A stretch of DNA of 26,153 nt from RGIG7332 sp045589235. Lineage in GTDB: Bacteria > Bacillota > Clostridia > Oscillospirales > JAAYXM01. The notes under the pieces were generated by a model that had not been told where the DNA came from, ran no database searches, and saw only the letters and a list, made by a program, of their open reading frames with translations. The stretch covers positions 1 to 26,153 of the forward strand of contig JAZNOR010000014.1 in the NCBI GenBank assembly GCA_045589235.1. Direction: 5' to 3'. This document shows, piece after piece, positions 1 to 6,451 of the stretch (its first letter is position 1; every line of letters begins with the position of its first letter). A program made the position numbers and the translations under genes.

Positions 1-260
1 GGAAGCATTGGTTTTGAAGCCATATTTTTCGTAAATAGTGCATCAAAAAATGCCGCAATACGCCAGTATTACGGCATTTTTGTTCTTTCTCTTAACATAA
101 AATCTGATTTTCAAAACTGTTTTTCACCCTGAAAAGTTGAATTTTGGATGAAGTTCAAGTAAAACCTGCCTCATAATCCTGACGGATATGAGGCAGATTT
201 AATGCAGAAATTCGCCAAAAGGCGCTTTTTCAGGGCAATGCTTCCTTATCTGGTTGTGGC
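1..260. other. Hairpin-rich non-coding stretch
   Basis: No convincing gene lies here. The stretch is packed with nested inverted repeats: GGAAGCATTG at 1-10 is the exact reverse complement of 236-245; CCCTGAAAA at 127-135 matches TTTTCAGGG at 227-235; a bulged 13-bp hairpin with a TGAC loop spans 166-196; CGCC-AAAA-GGCG followed by a T-run sits at 213-230; and a terminator-like hairpin lies at 51-76. A short plus-strand frame entering from the left edge stops at 32-34, just before that terminator, so the first bases could be the tail of a gene. The rest could be a MITE-like element, an IS remnant or a structured RNA; sequence alone does not decide. Confidence 0.5.
45..85. terminator. Bidirectional rho-independent terminator
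   Basis: TGCCGCAATAC (51-61) pairs with GTATTACGGCA (66-76) with one mismatch around a GCCA loop. An A-run precedes it and TTTTTGTTCTTTCT follows, so it could work in both directions. Confidence 0.6.
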
Positions 261-274
261 TAACCCCCGATTGT

Positions 275-796
275 TTAATCAGTATAATGATATATATTGT
301 CAGTTAAGTATGTAATATCATAATGGCTTGAATTTGGTTCGGATGTGAAATACACATAGTAATCGCTTCCGTCGGGCATACCGTAGCTTTGCAGAAATAA
401 AACCCTTCCGTCTTCAATGTGGGCGAGGTTGTCGCAGGAAAGTATGCGGTTAAAGCCTGATAGCTCAACTGATTCGCCTGCATTGTGTGTTTTAAGTAAG
501 TTAAGTGCAACACTTTCAATTTGAGGCGAGATGACTTTAAATTTTAGATCTCTGTATTGACTCGGCAAGAACAGCGACGAGTATAAAAAGAATCCTATTA
601 AAACAACAACGGAAAGCCATCTTTCTCTTTTGAGCAAGAAGCAAACAAAGAAAATGAGTAAAATAAGATATATCGGATAGTCAAATACAGATAAAGGGCC
701 AAGCTTGTTCCAAAGCGCAGATGAACAAATTTGGCGAATACCATATATTATTATAAAGATAAAAACAGAAATCCGCGATGAAAAGATCTTTTCCAT
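275..796 (-). CDS. Small membrane protein of unknown function (left tandem paralog)
   Basis: Encodes 173 residues. An upstream extension is open, but the start at 796 is chosen because the RBS GAGGTGAGGG lies just before this ATG and a sigma-70 promoter ends 18 nt upstream of it. Roughly residues 8-28, 38-52 and 58-75 are hydrophobic helices, followed by a soluble C-terminal domain of about 95 residues rich in Tyr and Asp. The layout (start MEK, hydrophobic N-terminus, 'P.IE..A..L' segment, C-terminal domain ending in a beta-like Tyr-rich stretch) matches the gene at 915-1457, though sequence identity is low. Together with the shared promoter cassette this suggests an old tandem duplication. 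I recognise no family. The product is probably membrane-anchored with the C-terminal domain outside; topology is inference. Confidence 0.75.
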   Translation of the reverse strand: MEKIFSSRISVFIFIIIYGIRQICSSALWNKLGPLSVFDYPIYLILLIFFVCFLLKRERWLSVVVLIGFFLYSSLFLPSQYRDLKFKVISPQIESVALNLLKTHNAGESVELSGFNRILSCDNLAHIEDGRVLFLQSYGMPDGSDYYVYFTSEPNSSHYDITYLTDNIYHYTD

Positions 797-858
797 AACC
801 CTCACCTCGGGGTAAGTATAGCATAAAACAAAGCACTTTGCAAACCTCGTGATGCACG
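789..858 (-). repeat. 70-bp promoter/RBS/start-codon cassette, copy 1
   Basis: Positions 789-858 match 1450-1519 at 68 of 70 bases. The unit covers the first codons, RBS, -10 and -35 of the gene reading leftward. The adjoining coding sequences are far more diverged than this unit. Confidence 0.9.
815..843 (-). promoter_or_regulatory. Sigma-70 promoter for the 275-796 gene
   Basis: Read leftward: TTGCAA (843-838), 17-nt spacer, TATACT (820-815), then GAGGTGAGGG and the ATG at 796. The leader would be only about 10 nt. It is the same promoter as that at 1476-1504. Confidence 0.75.
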
Positions 859-894
859 GCGTGAAGAGTAGGGAATGAGAATGGCAGAAAGAGA

Positions 895-929
895 AAAATA
901 AAAACAATCGGGGACTAACCGATTGTTTT
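895..929 (-). terminator. Terminator overlapping the end of the 915-1457 gene
   Basis: AAAACAATCGG (901-911) pairs perfectly with CCGATTGTTTT (919-929) around a 7-nt loop that contains the stop codon. Read leftward it is followed by a T-rich stretch. The last codons of the gene therefore form part of the stem. Confidence 0.75.
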
Positions 930-1457
930 GTTATAGTCAGGTGAATCGCGCGTAGTAACATATTCTACCTCACCGTTTGAATAGACCAAATATGTTTCCG
1001 TGGCAGAGGTTGCGCCACCGCCTGAATTATAGTACCAAACGCTGTCATCCTGAATGATTGCGTAGCCGTTACGTGCTGTTATTTTATATTTGCCATAGAG
1101 CCGAACTTGCGTATTCGGTGCATATTTTTCAATAAGCTTGGGAGCTTGTTCTTCAATAAGCGGGAAAATTACCACGCGAGTAAATGCGCGATTGACAGCA
1201 TAATATGCAGGCAAGCTTGAAATCACAACCGCAACGGAAAGAATAAAAAAGACTAATGCACGCCAAGGTCGTTTCGCAATAATCAATATTCCTATGTAAA
1301 TAAAGGGGAAGATGAGTAGAATTTGATGAAAGGCAACTAAGCCAAAGAAAAACATATTATCAAAGAAGAGATAAATTGCGAAAAACATCATTAAATATAT
1401 AAAAAGTAAAACTGCAAAAGTCCAATTTGATAAAAGTATTTTTCTAACCTTTTCCAT
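915..1457 (-). CDS. Small membrane protein of unknown function (right tandem paralog)
   Basis: Encodes 180 residues. The start at 1457 follows the RBS GAGGTGAGGG; an ATG two codons upstream overlaps the RBS and is unlikely to be used. Three hydrophobic segments (about residues 12-34, 38-61 and 68-88) precede a soluble C-terminal domain of about 90 residues with a Gly-rich turn (NSGGGA) and beta-like strands. Overall layout parallels the 275-796 gene, including a 'P.IE..A..L' segment after the last helix. Each gene has its own promoter and the terminator at 895-929 separates them, so they are probably expressed independently but by the same signals. No named family was recognised. Confidence 0.78.
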   Translation of the reverse strand: MEKVRKILLSNWTFAVLLFIYLMMFFAIYLFFDNMFFFGLVAFHQILLIFPFIYIGILIIAKRPWRALVFFILSVAVVISSLPAYYAVNRAFTRVVIFPLIEEQAPKLIEKYAPNTQVRLYGKYKITARNGYAIIQDDSVWYYNSGGGATSATETYLVYSNGEVEYVTTRDSPDYNKTIG

Positions 1458-1519
1458 AACCCTCACCTCGGGTTAAGTATAGCATAAAACAAAGCACTTT
1501 GCAAACCTCGTGACGCACG
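1450..1519 (-). repeat. 70-bp promoter/RBS/start-codon cassette, copy 2
   Basis: Direct repeat of 789-858 with two differences: one in the RBS flank and one upstream of the -35. Confidence 0.9.
1476..1504 (-). promoter_or_regulatory. Sigma-70 promoter for the 915-1457 gene
   Basis: Read leftward: TTGCAA (1504-1499), 17-nt spacer, TATACT (1481-1476), RBS, then ATG at 1457. It lies within the second copy of the 70-bp cassette. Confidence 0.75.
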
Positions 1520-1596
1520 ATGGGTAGAGCGTGGAATTGACAAATACGAGGGAAAGAACTATTTATGGAACCAAATAAAAACCCCCGATTGTTTTG

Positions 1597-1728
1597 TTAA
1601 TCGCAAGTATCTTCGTCATCGCACGAAATATAGATTTCCTCACATTTTTGCTGAGCTTTCTGCAATTTCTCAATCACGTCTGTCACTTCGTTAAATAGCT
1701 CAAAATACATCTTTTTGTAAATACTCAT
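1597..1728 (-). CDS. 43-aa small protein, predicted helical
   Basis: A short leftward ORF starting with MSIYKKMYFELF and ending EDTCD. AGGAG sits 7 nt upstream of its ATG (1728). The sequence is a single amphipathic helix pattern, with the core LFNEVTDVIEKLQKAQQKCE, then an acidic tail. Small Firmicute proteins with an LFN..TD.I..L..AQ pattern are familiar from chromosomes and prophages, generally without known function; this match is from memory of the pattern. Its 3' end carries a CCCCCGATTGTTTTG motif that also follows the two neighbouring genes, which suggests the three form one modular cluster. Confidence 0.65.
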   Translation of the reverse strand: MSIYKKMYFELFNEVTDVIEKLQKAQQKCEEIYISCDDEDTCD

Positions 1729-1749
1729 TTTTTACACTCCTGAAAATTA

Positions 1750-1776
1750 AAAAGTGCGCAGCATGATGCTACGCAC
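1750..1776 (-). terminator. Hairpin with T-run, upstream of the 43-aa gene
   Basis: Read leftward, GTGCG-T-AGCAT pairs with ATGCT-G-CGCAC (one mismatch) and is followed by TTTTTAATTTT. It would terminate or attenuate transcription entering the 43-aa gene from the right. Confidence 0.55.
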
Positions 1777-1777
1777 G

Positions 1778-1860
1778 AAAAATGCATAGCTCCGCTTGCT
1801 GCGATACAAACTTCACTTCCATAATTGGTATATGAAAATAGAGCATGCATTTTTACCAAA
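1778..1860 (-). repeat. Inverted-repeat element with ATGCAT ends
   Basis: AAAAATGCATAGCTC (1778-1792) is nearly complementary to GAGCATGCATTTTT (1841-1854), enclosing about 48 nt. Read leftward, one frame across it stays open from an ATG near 1852 to a TGA overlapping the next gene's ATG (ATGA), giving 41 residues, but I see no RBS for it. It may be a dispersed structured repeat or a small RNA ending at the 1750-1776 hairpin. Confidence 0.4.
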
Positions 1861-1953
1861 AGATAAAATACACTCTTACAAAGAAAAATATTCAGTTTGT
1901 GTGACAAAATTATTCTGACATAAAGGAAAGTGAATTGTAAGAAAAACTCCCTC

Positions 1954-1982
1954 TTGTTATTGCATGTTTTTTGTTGTATACT
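1954..1982 (+). promoter_or_regulatory. pyrE promoter
   Basis: TTGTTA (1954-1959), 17-nt spacer, TATACT (1977-1982). The RBS AGGAGAGG follows and the leader is about 16 nt, too short for a PyrR-type attenuator, so none is inferred here. Confidence 0.75.
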
Positions 1983-2004
1983 ATTTAAAAAGGAGAGGAT
2001 AAAA

Positions 2005-2667
2005 ATGTTAACCGATGCAAAAATTAAATTTATTGAATTTATGATGAGTGCAGATGTTCTGCGCTTTGGCGATTTCGTTACTAAAAGTGGGCGTAACACC
2101 CCGTATTTCGTAAATACGGGCAATTATAAAACAGGACTTCAAACCTCAAAGCTCGGCGAATTTTATGCAGAGCTTGTTAAAAACACAATCGGCGATGACT
2201 TCACCGCGATGTTCGGCCCGGCATACAAGGGTATTCCGCTTTCCGTTTCAACAGCGGGCGCGCTCGCAAGAAATTACGGAATTGACAAGCCCTTTTTCTT
2301 TAACCGCAAGGAGGTTAAGGACCACGGCGAGGGCGGCGCAATTGTAGGCTACAAGCCGCAGGACGGTGACAAGATTATCATTATTGAAGACGTTATCACC
2401 GCAGGCACTGCAATCCGCGAAACGATGCCGATTCTCCTCGGTGCAGCCGATGTTAAGGTGTGTGATATGTTCATTTCGGTAAATCGCTCTGAGGTAGGTA
2501 ACACTCCGGGCAAGACCGCAATTGACGAGGTCTGCGAGGAATTTGGAATAAAGGTTCATTCACTCGTGTCCGTTATGGATATCCGCGAGTATTTAAGCAC
2601 ACTTCCTGAGTATAAGGACCTGCTCCCGAAGATGGATGCTTATATGGAAAAATATTGCGTGTTATAA
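2005..2667 (+). CDS. pyrE: Orotate phosphoribosyltransferase
   Basis: PyrE converts orotate and PRPP to orotidine 5'-monophosphate in de novo pyrimidine synthesis, in the cytosol. The 220 residues are normal for the family. The PRPP-binding motif IIIIEDVITAGTAIRE (about 124-139) is intact, with two acidic residues before the TAGTA loop. The catalytic flexible loop RKEVKDHGEGG (101-111) and the GPAYKGIPL segment (71-79) are also present. A longer in-frame extension reads through the promoter, so the ATG at 2005, 6 nt after AGGAGAGG, is taken as the start. The gene stands alone, away from other pyr genes, between its own promoter and a strong terminator. Function is secure. Confidence 0.96.
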   Translation: MLTDAKIKFIEFMMSADVLRFGDFVTKSGRNTPYFVNTGNYKTGLQTSKLGEFYAELVKNTIGDDFTAMFGPAYKGIPLSVSTAGALARNYGIDKPFFFNRKEVKDHGEGGAIVGYKPQDGDKIIIIEDVITAGTAIRETMPILLGAADVKVCDMFISVNRSEVGNTPGKTAIDEVCEEFGIKVHSLVSVMDIREYLSTLPEYKDLLPKMDAYMEKYCVL

Positions 2668-2671
2668 GAAT

Positions 2672-2709
2672 AATCACCTCGGCACATACTGTAGCTGAGG
2701 TGATTTTTT
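2672..2709 (+). terminator. pyrE terminator that contains the next gene's RBS
   Basis: AATCACCTCGGC (2672-2683) pairs with GCTGAGGTGATT (2694-2705), then T-run 2704-2709. The 3' arm contains GAGGTGA, the RBS of the ORF starting at 2710, so the same stem ends pyrE transcription and would hide that RBS in read-through RNA. Confidence 0.75.
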
Positions 2710-2853
2710 ATGGATCGTGACAGAAAAGAAGATAAGGTAATTTTATATGAAACGCACCCGCGCCTTGAACCGGGCGAGGACCATAAGAAGAACAAATTCA
2801 CGCCATACGACGAAGCCGAGAAAATGATCGACCACGACGACGAGAAGAAATAG
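2710..2853 (+). CDS. 47-aa highly charged small protein
   Basis: Starts MDRDRKEDKVILYETHP and ends DDEKK; over 45% of residues are charged and none of it looks like a membrane segment. GAGGTGA lies 6-7 nt before the ATG, within the 3' arm of the pyrE terminator. A frame of 47 codons with good RBS spacing is plausible, but the gene is short, lies in terminator-flanked DNA and has no recognised family. It is probably an intrinsically disordered small protein if expressed at all. Confidence 0.5.
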   Translation: MDRDRKEDKVILYETHPRLEPGEDHKKNKFTPYDEAEKMIDHDDEKK

Positions 2854-2856
2854 CTA

Positions 2857-2918
2857 ACGCCCCTACACAAAAATTTGAAGAGAATACCAATCATGTAGGG
2901 GCGTGCATCGCACGCCCG
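2857..2918. repeat. Palindromic REP-like repeat, copy 1
   Basis: ACGCCCCTACA (2857-2867) pairs with TGTAGGGGCGT (2894-2904). The unit continues into a second palindrome, GCGTGCATCGCACGC. The 25-bp core at 2894-2918 recurs at 4320-4344 with three differences, on the other side of the MATE gene. Confidence 0.75.
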
Positions 2919-2920
2919 CA

Positions 2921-2946
2921 AAAAAAGACGCCCGTAGGCGTCTTTT
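2921..2946. terminator. Bidirectional terminator between the 47-aa gene and MATE
   Basis: AAAAGACGCC (2923-2932) pairs with GGCGTCTTTT (2937-2946) around CGTA. A-run and T-run on the two sides serve both converging genes. Confidence 0.85.
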
Positions 2947-2947
2947 C

Positions 2948-4303
2948 CTATTTTTCGAGGAATCTTATTTTGTTCCGATAGAGTGAAATAAAGAGGAAAA
3001 CCGTAACCGCAAGTGACATAACCTCGGCAATCGGGAACGACCACCAGAAGGCAGGGAGGCTTATCTTCGCAAGCAGATACGCCGCCGGCAAAAGCACAAC
3101 GAGCTGGCGCATAAGTGAAATGATAAGGCTGTAGCTACCGTAGCCGAGCGCCTGGAACATTGTTGAGAACATAATGCAAACCGCCGCAACAGGGAAGCAG
3201 AGCGAAATTGTGCGCAATGCAGGAACGCCTGTTGAAATAAGCGTCGGGTCATTGTTAAAGAGCGCAATAAGCGGCTCCGGAATGAGCCAAAAAAGAAATG
3301 TTCCGCACGCCATAATAACGCAGGCGATGATTGCAGACAGCTTTAAACACTCTAAAAGTCTCGCCTTATAGCGCGCACCGTAAGAGTAGCCCATAATCGG
3401 CATCGCGCCGTGCGTCATACCGAACACCGGCATAAATACAAACGACTGAAGCTTGTAATATACACCGAGAACGGAAACTGCGATTTCACCGAATGCAGTT
3501 AAAATTCCGTTAAGACAGCTAATGAGCACCGAGCCGATTGACTGCATAACAATAGACGGAAGACCGACTACATAAATATCCTTGATTGTTTGCATGTGCA
3601 TTTTAAAGCCTTTAAATGAAATGTCAACCTCGTGCTTTTTGAAAAATGCAATGTAAATTGCAACGATGCACGCGATAATCTGACCTGCAACCGTTGCGAT
3701 TGCCGCACCCTTTACGCCGAGCGCGGGAACAGGGCCCAAGCCGAAAATGAAAATCGGGTCTAAAATTATGTTCAGAACAGCGCCGAGGAGCTGGAGGAAC
3801 ATCGGGATAATCATATTTCCCGTAGCCTGAAGAATTTTCTCAACAGCTAAGTGGAGCATGATGCCGAGCGAGAAATAAACAACGATGTTAGAATAGTCGC
3901 AAGCCATTGTAAAGAGTTTTTCTGATTCCGCAAAAAGAGAATAGAACGGCTTTGTGAAAAATAGGGCTAAAATACATACAAAAACCCAGCTTAAAGCGGC
4001 GAGCACAATTCCGTGCATTGCAGCGTTTGAGGCGTCATCTTTGCGCTTTTCGCCAAGTCGGCGCGAAACGAGAGAGTTTACGCCGATTGCAGTGCCCACG
4101 CCGAGCGCCATAACAAACATCTGAACAGGGAACACAAGCGAAACCGCGGAGAGCGCCGTTAAATCATAGCGTGCAACGAAAATACTGTCAACAACGTTAT
4201 AGAGCGCCTGAATGAGCATGGAAAACATACTCGGAAGCGACATTGAAATGAGAAGCGGGAGAACTCTCTCCGTTCCCATCTTGTTTTCTTTTAAATTATT
4301 CAT
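2948..4303 (-). CDS. MATE family multidrug/Na+ (or H+) antiporter
   Basis: Inner-membrane exporter that couples efflux of cationic drugs or metabolites to an ion gradient. The 451 residues fit the family, with about twelve hydrophobic helices in two halves. The N-terminus carries the MepA/DinF-like signature SLPSMFSMLIQALYNVVDSI followed by an 'A.S...P' helix. The start at 4303 is supported by AGGAG 7 nt upstream, with a promoter at 4370-4398. The substrate cannot be read from sequence, and MepA-like homologs are often annotated only as MATE transporters. The gene is monocistronic between a divergent promoter and a convergent terminator and is bracketed by two copies of a palindromic repeat, one of which falls in its leader. 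Confidence 0.93.
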   Translation of the reverse strand: MNNLKENKMGTERVLPLLISMSLPSMFSMLIQALYNVVDSIFVARYDLTALSAVSLVFPVQMFVMALGVGTAIGVNSLVSRRLGEKRKDDASNAAMHGIVLAALSWVFVCILALFFTKPFYSLFAESEKLFTMACDYSNIVVYFSLGIMLHLAVEKILQATGNMIIPMFLQLLGAVLNIILDPIFIFGLGPVPALGVKGAAIATVAGQIIACIVAIYIAFFKKHEVDISFKGFKMHMQTIKDIYVVGLPSIVMQSIGSVLISCLNGILTAFGEIAVSVLGVYYKLQSFVFMPVFGMTHGAMPIMGYSYGARYKARLLECLKLSAIIACVIMACGTFLFWLIPEPLIALFNNDPTLISTGVPALRTISLCFPVAAVCIMFSTMFQALGYGSYSLIISLMRQLVVLLPAAYLLAKISLPAFWWSFPIAEVMSLAVTVFLFISLYRNKIRFLEK

Positions 4304-4319
4304 AAAACTTTCTCCTTAA

Positions 4320-4344
4320 TGTAGGAGCGTGCATTGCACACCCG
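4320..4344. repeat. Palindromic REP-like repeat, copy 2
   Basis: A 25-bp match (three differences) to 2894-2918. It lies in the untranslated leader of the MATE gene, just upstream of its RBS, where its GCGTGCATTGCACAC palindrome could fold. Confidence 0.7.
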
Positions 4345-4369
4345 TTATTATTTATCACAACAAAAAAAT

Positions 4370-4398
4370 AGTATACCACAACTGAGCGTATAAGGCAA
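4370..4398 (-). promoter_or_regulatory. Promoter of the MATE gene
   Basis: Read leftward: TTGCCT (4398-4393), 17-nt spacer, TATACT (4375-4370). It is arranged back to back with the promoter at 4404-4432. Confidence 0.7.
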
Positions 4399-4403
4399 GC
4401 TTC

Positions 4404-4432
4404 TTGACAGTAAATTAAGGATATGTTACTAT
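4404..4432 (+). promoter_or_regulatory. Promoter of the 4460-5705 pair
   Basis: TTGACA (4404-4409), 17-nt spacer, TACTAT (4427-4432). Its -35 lies only 6 bp from the -35 of the divergent MATE promoter, so the two could interfere or share a regulator. Confidence 0.75.
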
Positions 4433-4459
4433 AAATAAAAAGAAAAGTAAAAGGATTTG

Positions 4460-4975
4460 ATGCAAATGTCAAGCATTTTTAAAGAGCAAATCGTAAAGAG
4501 CGAGGAAAGCCGGGCGGTATATATTAAAAGAGGCTTAATCCTTGCAGGGGCAATTGCGCTCGGCGCAATAATTCTTCTTATTCCCGCGTTTTTCGCATTT
4601 GTACCGATATTCCTTTTCTTAGATGTTTTTCTCGCGTGGTATTTATGGCGCAACTGCGCGGTTGAATTTGAATATTATATCGGCGATGAATATATGGATG
4701 TGTCGAAAATTTACGGTAAGAGCAAAAGGAAGAGCATCGACTCAATTCACATGCGCTCAATCCGTGAAATTTCGCCCGTTACCAAAACAATTCGCGAGTT
4801 AAAACGCGAGTTTAACACGGTTTACGACTGCACAGGCAGCAGCGAAAATGACCTTGCAGTTTACTATAACGGAACGGGTGAGGACGGAAGCTGTGTGCTG
4901 CTTTTCTCACCGAATGAGAAAATAATTGATGCGCTAAAGCTTACCGTTCCGATGAGCGCGTGGAAAAATGTATAA
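4460..4975 (+). CDS. DUF6106-like membrane protein
   Basis: Encodes 171 residues from the ATG at 4460, or 169 from the ATG at 4466, which has better spacing from AAAGGA. A soluble N-terminal stretch (FKEQIVKSEESRAVYIKRG) is followed by two hydrophobic helices at about residues 25-65, then a domain beginning VEFEYYIGDEYMDVSKI, with a basic KSKRKS patch. The pattern 'F.EQIVK' + paired helices + 'VEFEY...G..DV.KI...RKR' is what I recall for DUF6106, a clostridial family without known function. Its stop overlaps the start of the next gene by 8 bp, so it is translationally coupled to the NAD(P)HX dehydratase; whether the functions are linked is unknown. Confidence 0.75.
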   Translation: MQMSSIFKEQIVKSEESRAVYIKRGLILAGAIALGAIILLIPAFFAFVPIFLFLDVFLAWYLWRNCAVEFEYYIGDEYMDVSKIYGKSKRKSIDSIHMRSIREISPVTKTIRELKREFNTVYDCTGSSENDLAVYYNGTGEDGSCVLLFSPNEKIIDALKLTVPMSAWKNV

Positions 4976-5705
4976 ACTACCGCATCGCGCGCCCGATGCT
5001 GATAAATTCGCGTGTGGAAGAGCACTTTTAATCTGCGGAAGTGAACGATACGTGGGCGCACCGTTCTTTGCGGCACTCTCTTGTGTGAAAGCGGGGTGCG
5101 GGCTCACTTATTTAAGCGTACCCGATGAAATTTTCCCGATTCTGGCAGGGAAATTAAATGAGCCGATTTTTATTCCGCGTGATGAAATTTCATTTAATTT
5201 TGATGCCTATCTCATCGGCTGCGGCTTGGGTCGCGATGCAGATGAGCTTTGCGAAAATGTTATTTTAAATGCACCGGCACCGACGGTTGTCGATGCCGAT
5301 GCGCTTTACTTTTTATCTAAAAATCAAGAGATGCTGAAATCCGCCAAAGGAGCCAGAATACTAACTCCGCATAAGGGCGAATGGGCGCGCTTTAACTGCG
5401 CAAATCCTGCAGGCTTTGCAAAAGAATATAACTGCGTTTTGGTTTTAAAAGGTGCGCCAACGCGTATATATTTTCCCGACGGTTCGATGTATGAGAACAC
5501 AACGGGCAACTGCGGCATGGCAAAGGGCGGCAGTGGCGACGTGCTCGCAGGTATGATTTGTGCCTTTTTAGCGCAGGGCTTAAAGCCCGAAGATGCCGCA
5601 ACTTCAGGCGTTTATTACCACGGATATTTCGGCGATTTAGCGCGAGAAGAATTCGGCACGCTTTCAATGACGCCAACGGATATTATAAATAAAATTAAGT
5701 TGTAG
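4968..5705 (+). CDS. nnrD: ADP/ATP-dependent (6S)-NAD(P)H-hydrate dehydratase
   Basis: A metabolite repair enzyme that turns hydrated NADH or NADPH back into the usable cofactor, spending ADP or ATP. At 245 residues it corresponds to the YjeF C-terminal (carbohydrate-kinase-like) domain alone, slightly shorter than the usual 270-290. Visible motifs are GRALLICGS (17-25), AYLIGCGLG (80-88), VDADAL (108-113), LTPHKGEW (132-139) and the nucleotide-binding GNCGMAKGGSGDVLAG (180-195) with its catalytic Asp. The epimerase partner (NnrE, YjeF N-terminal domain), which is often fused to it, is absent here. In many Firmicutes this gene sits near alr, as it does here, although an AT-rich gene intervenes. 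Confidence 0.92.
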   Translation: MYKLPHRAPDADKFACGRALLICGSERYVGAPFFAALSCVKAGCGLTYLSVPDEIFPILAGKLNEPIFIPRDEISFNFDAYLIGCGLGRDADELCENVILNAPAPTVVDADALYFLSKNQEMLKSAKGARILTPHKGEWARFNCANPAGFAKEYNCVLVLKGAPTRIYFPDGSMYENTTGNCGMAKGGSGDVLAGMICAFLAQGLKPEDAATSGVYYHGYFGDLAREEFGTLSMTPTDIINKIKL

Positions 5706-5761
5706 GAAGAAATTTTTCTTTCTAACTTGACAAAACCATATTTTAAAAGAAGGAAAAGTGA

Positions 5762-6451
5762 ATGGAAGAGATAGTAAGTGCATCTATTCAAGCCGCTGCA
5801 ACGGTTTTGGCTGCTATTATTGGCGTTACCTATGCAGGGAAAATTGTAAAGAAGACAACAGAGAAACAATTTTTTAATTATGCGGATAAAAATCATAATT
5901 TGCATAAAGTTATGCGTAAAGCCAAGAAAAGTATTACAGTTATTGCTAATTGTGGTGATAAATTCTTAAAAAATTATTGCAACAATTTGATACACTATAT
6001 AAAAAAAGGAGTACAGATTAACTTTTTGTTGCTTGATATCAAAAATTATACTTATATGGATATATATACAACAGGAAAAAATAATGCTGATTACGATGCT
6101 TTGGAAAAGTCTTTGCAAATTTTAGCTAAATTAAAGCGACAGAACCCTGATAAAGTAGCAATAAAGGTTTTTAATTATGTATTAACAACATCTTATATCG
6201 GAATAGATTTAGAGCAAAATCTATTTGATAATACTTGGCCGGAAACGACGCTGATTCAAGTTATGCCATATCAATTTAACACATGCCCTGAGGAGTGTCC
6301 TATAACGTATATTACACCTCGGGAAAAAAAGCAATTTCAAAGTGTTGTTGATAGTATATTTGAAATATGGGATTGTGGTGAAACGGTGAACTTAGATGAT
6401 TATTTAGCGCAAGTTGCTGAACTTAAAACGCCTAAAGTCAATAATCAATAA
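5762..6451 (+). CDS. Membrane-anchored PLD-like protein, function unknown
   Basis: 229 residues. Residues 5-27 form one hydrophobic helix (MEEIVSASIQAAATVLAAII), followed by a basic KIVKKTTEK stretch and a cytosolic domain. The segment MRKAKKSITVIANCGDKFL, then a 'YIKKGVQINFLLLD' strand, resembles the fold of phospholipase D-like and DUF5919-type domains ('ai.rGv.v..lllD'). No HxKxxxxD catalytic motif is visible, so it may be inactive or a binding domain. RBS AAGGAAAAGTGA precedes the ATG. The gene is clearly richer in A+T than its neighbours, is flanked by non-coding gaps and interrupts the nnrD-to-alr neighbourhood, all of which suggest insertion by transfer. Such anchored PLD-like proteins occur in defence islands, but nothing here ties it to one. 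Confidence 0.7.
   Translation: MEEIVSASIQAAATVLAAIIGVTYAGKIVKKTTEKQFFNYADKNHNLHKVMRKAKKSITVIANCGDKFLKNYCNNLIHYIKKGVQINFLLLDIKNYTYMDIYTTGKNNADYDALEKSLQILAKLKRQNPDKVAIKVFNYVLTTSYIGIDLEQNLFDNTWPETTLIQVMPYQFNTCPEECPITYITPREKKQFQSVVDSIFEIWDCGETVNLDDYLAQVAELKTPKVNNQ

Noticed and set aside
1..132. Plus-strand coding tail entering from the left edge
   Set aside because: Two frames are open for 11 and 43 codons, but the fragment is too short to recognise and a terminator hairpin lies within the longer one.
2640..3044. 134-codon leftward open frame over the pyrE end and terminators
   Set aside because: It runs through two terminators and a palindromic repeat, overlaps pyrE and MATE, and has no RBS.
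5727..5755. TTGACA upstream of the PLD-like gene
   Set aside because: No -10-like hexamer occurs at 16-18 nt spacing; the RBS occupies that place. A promoter is therefore not called.
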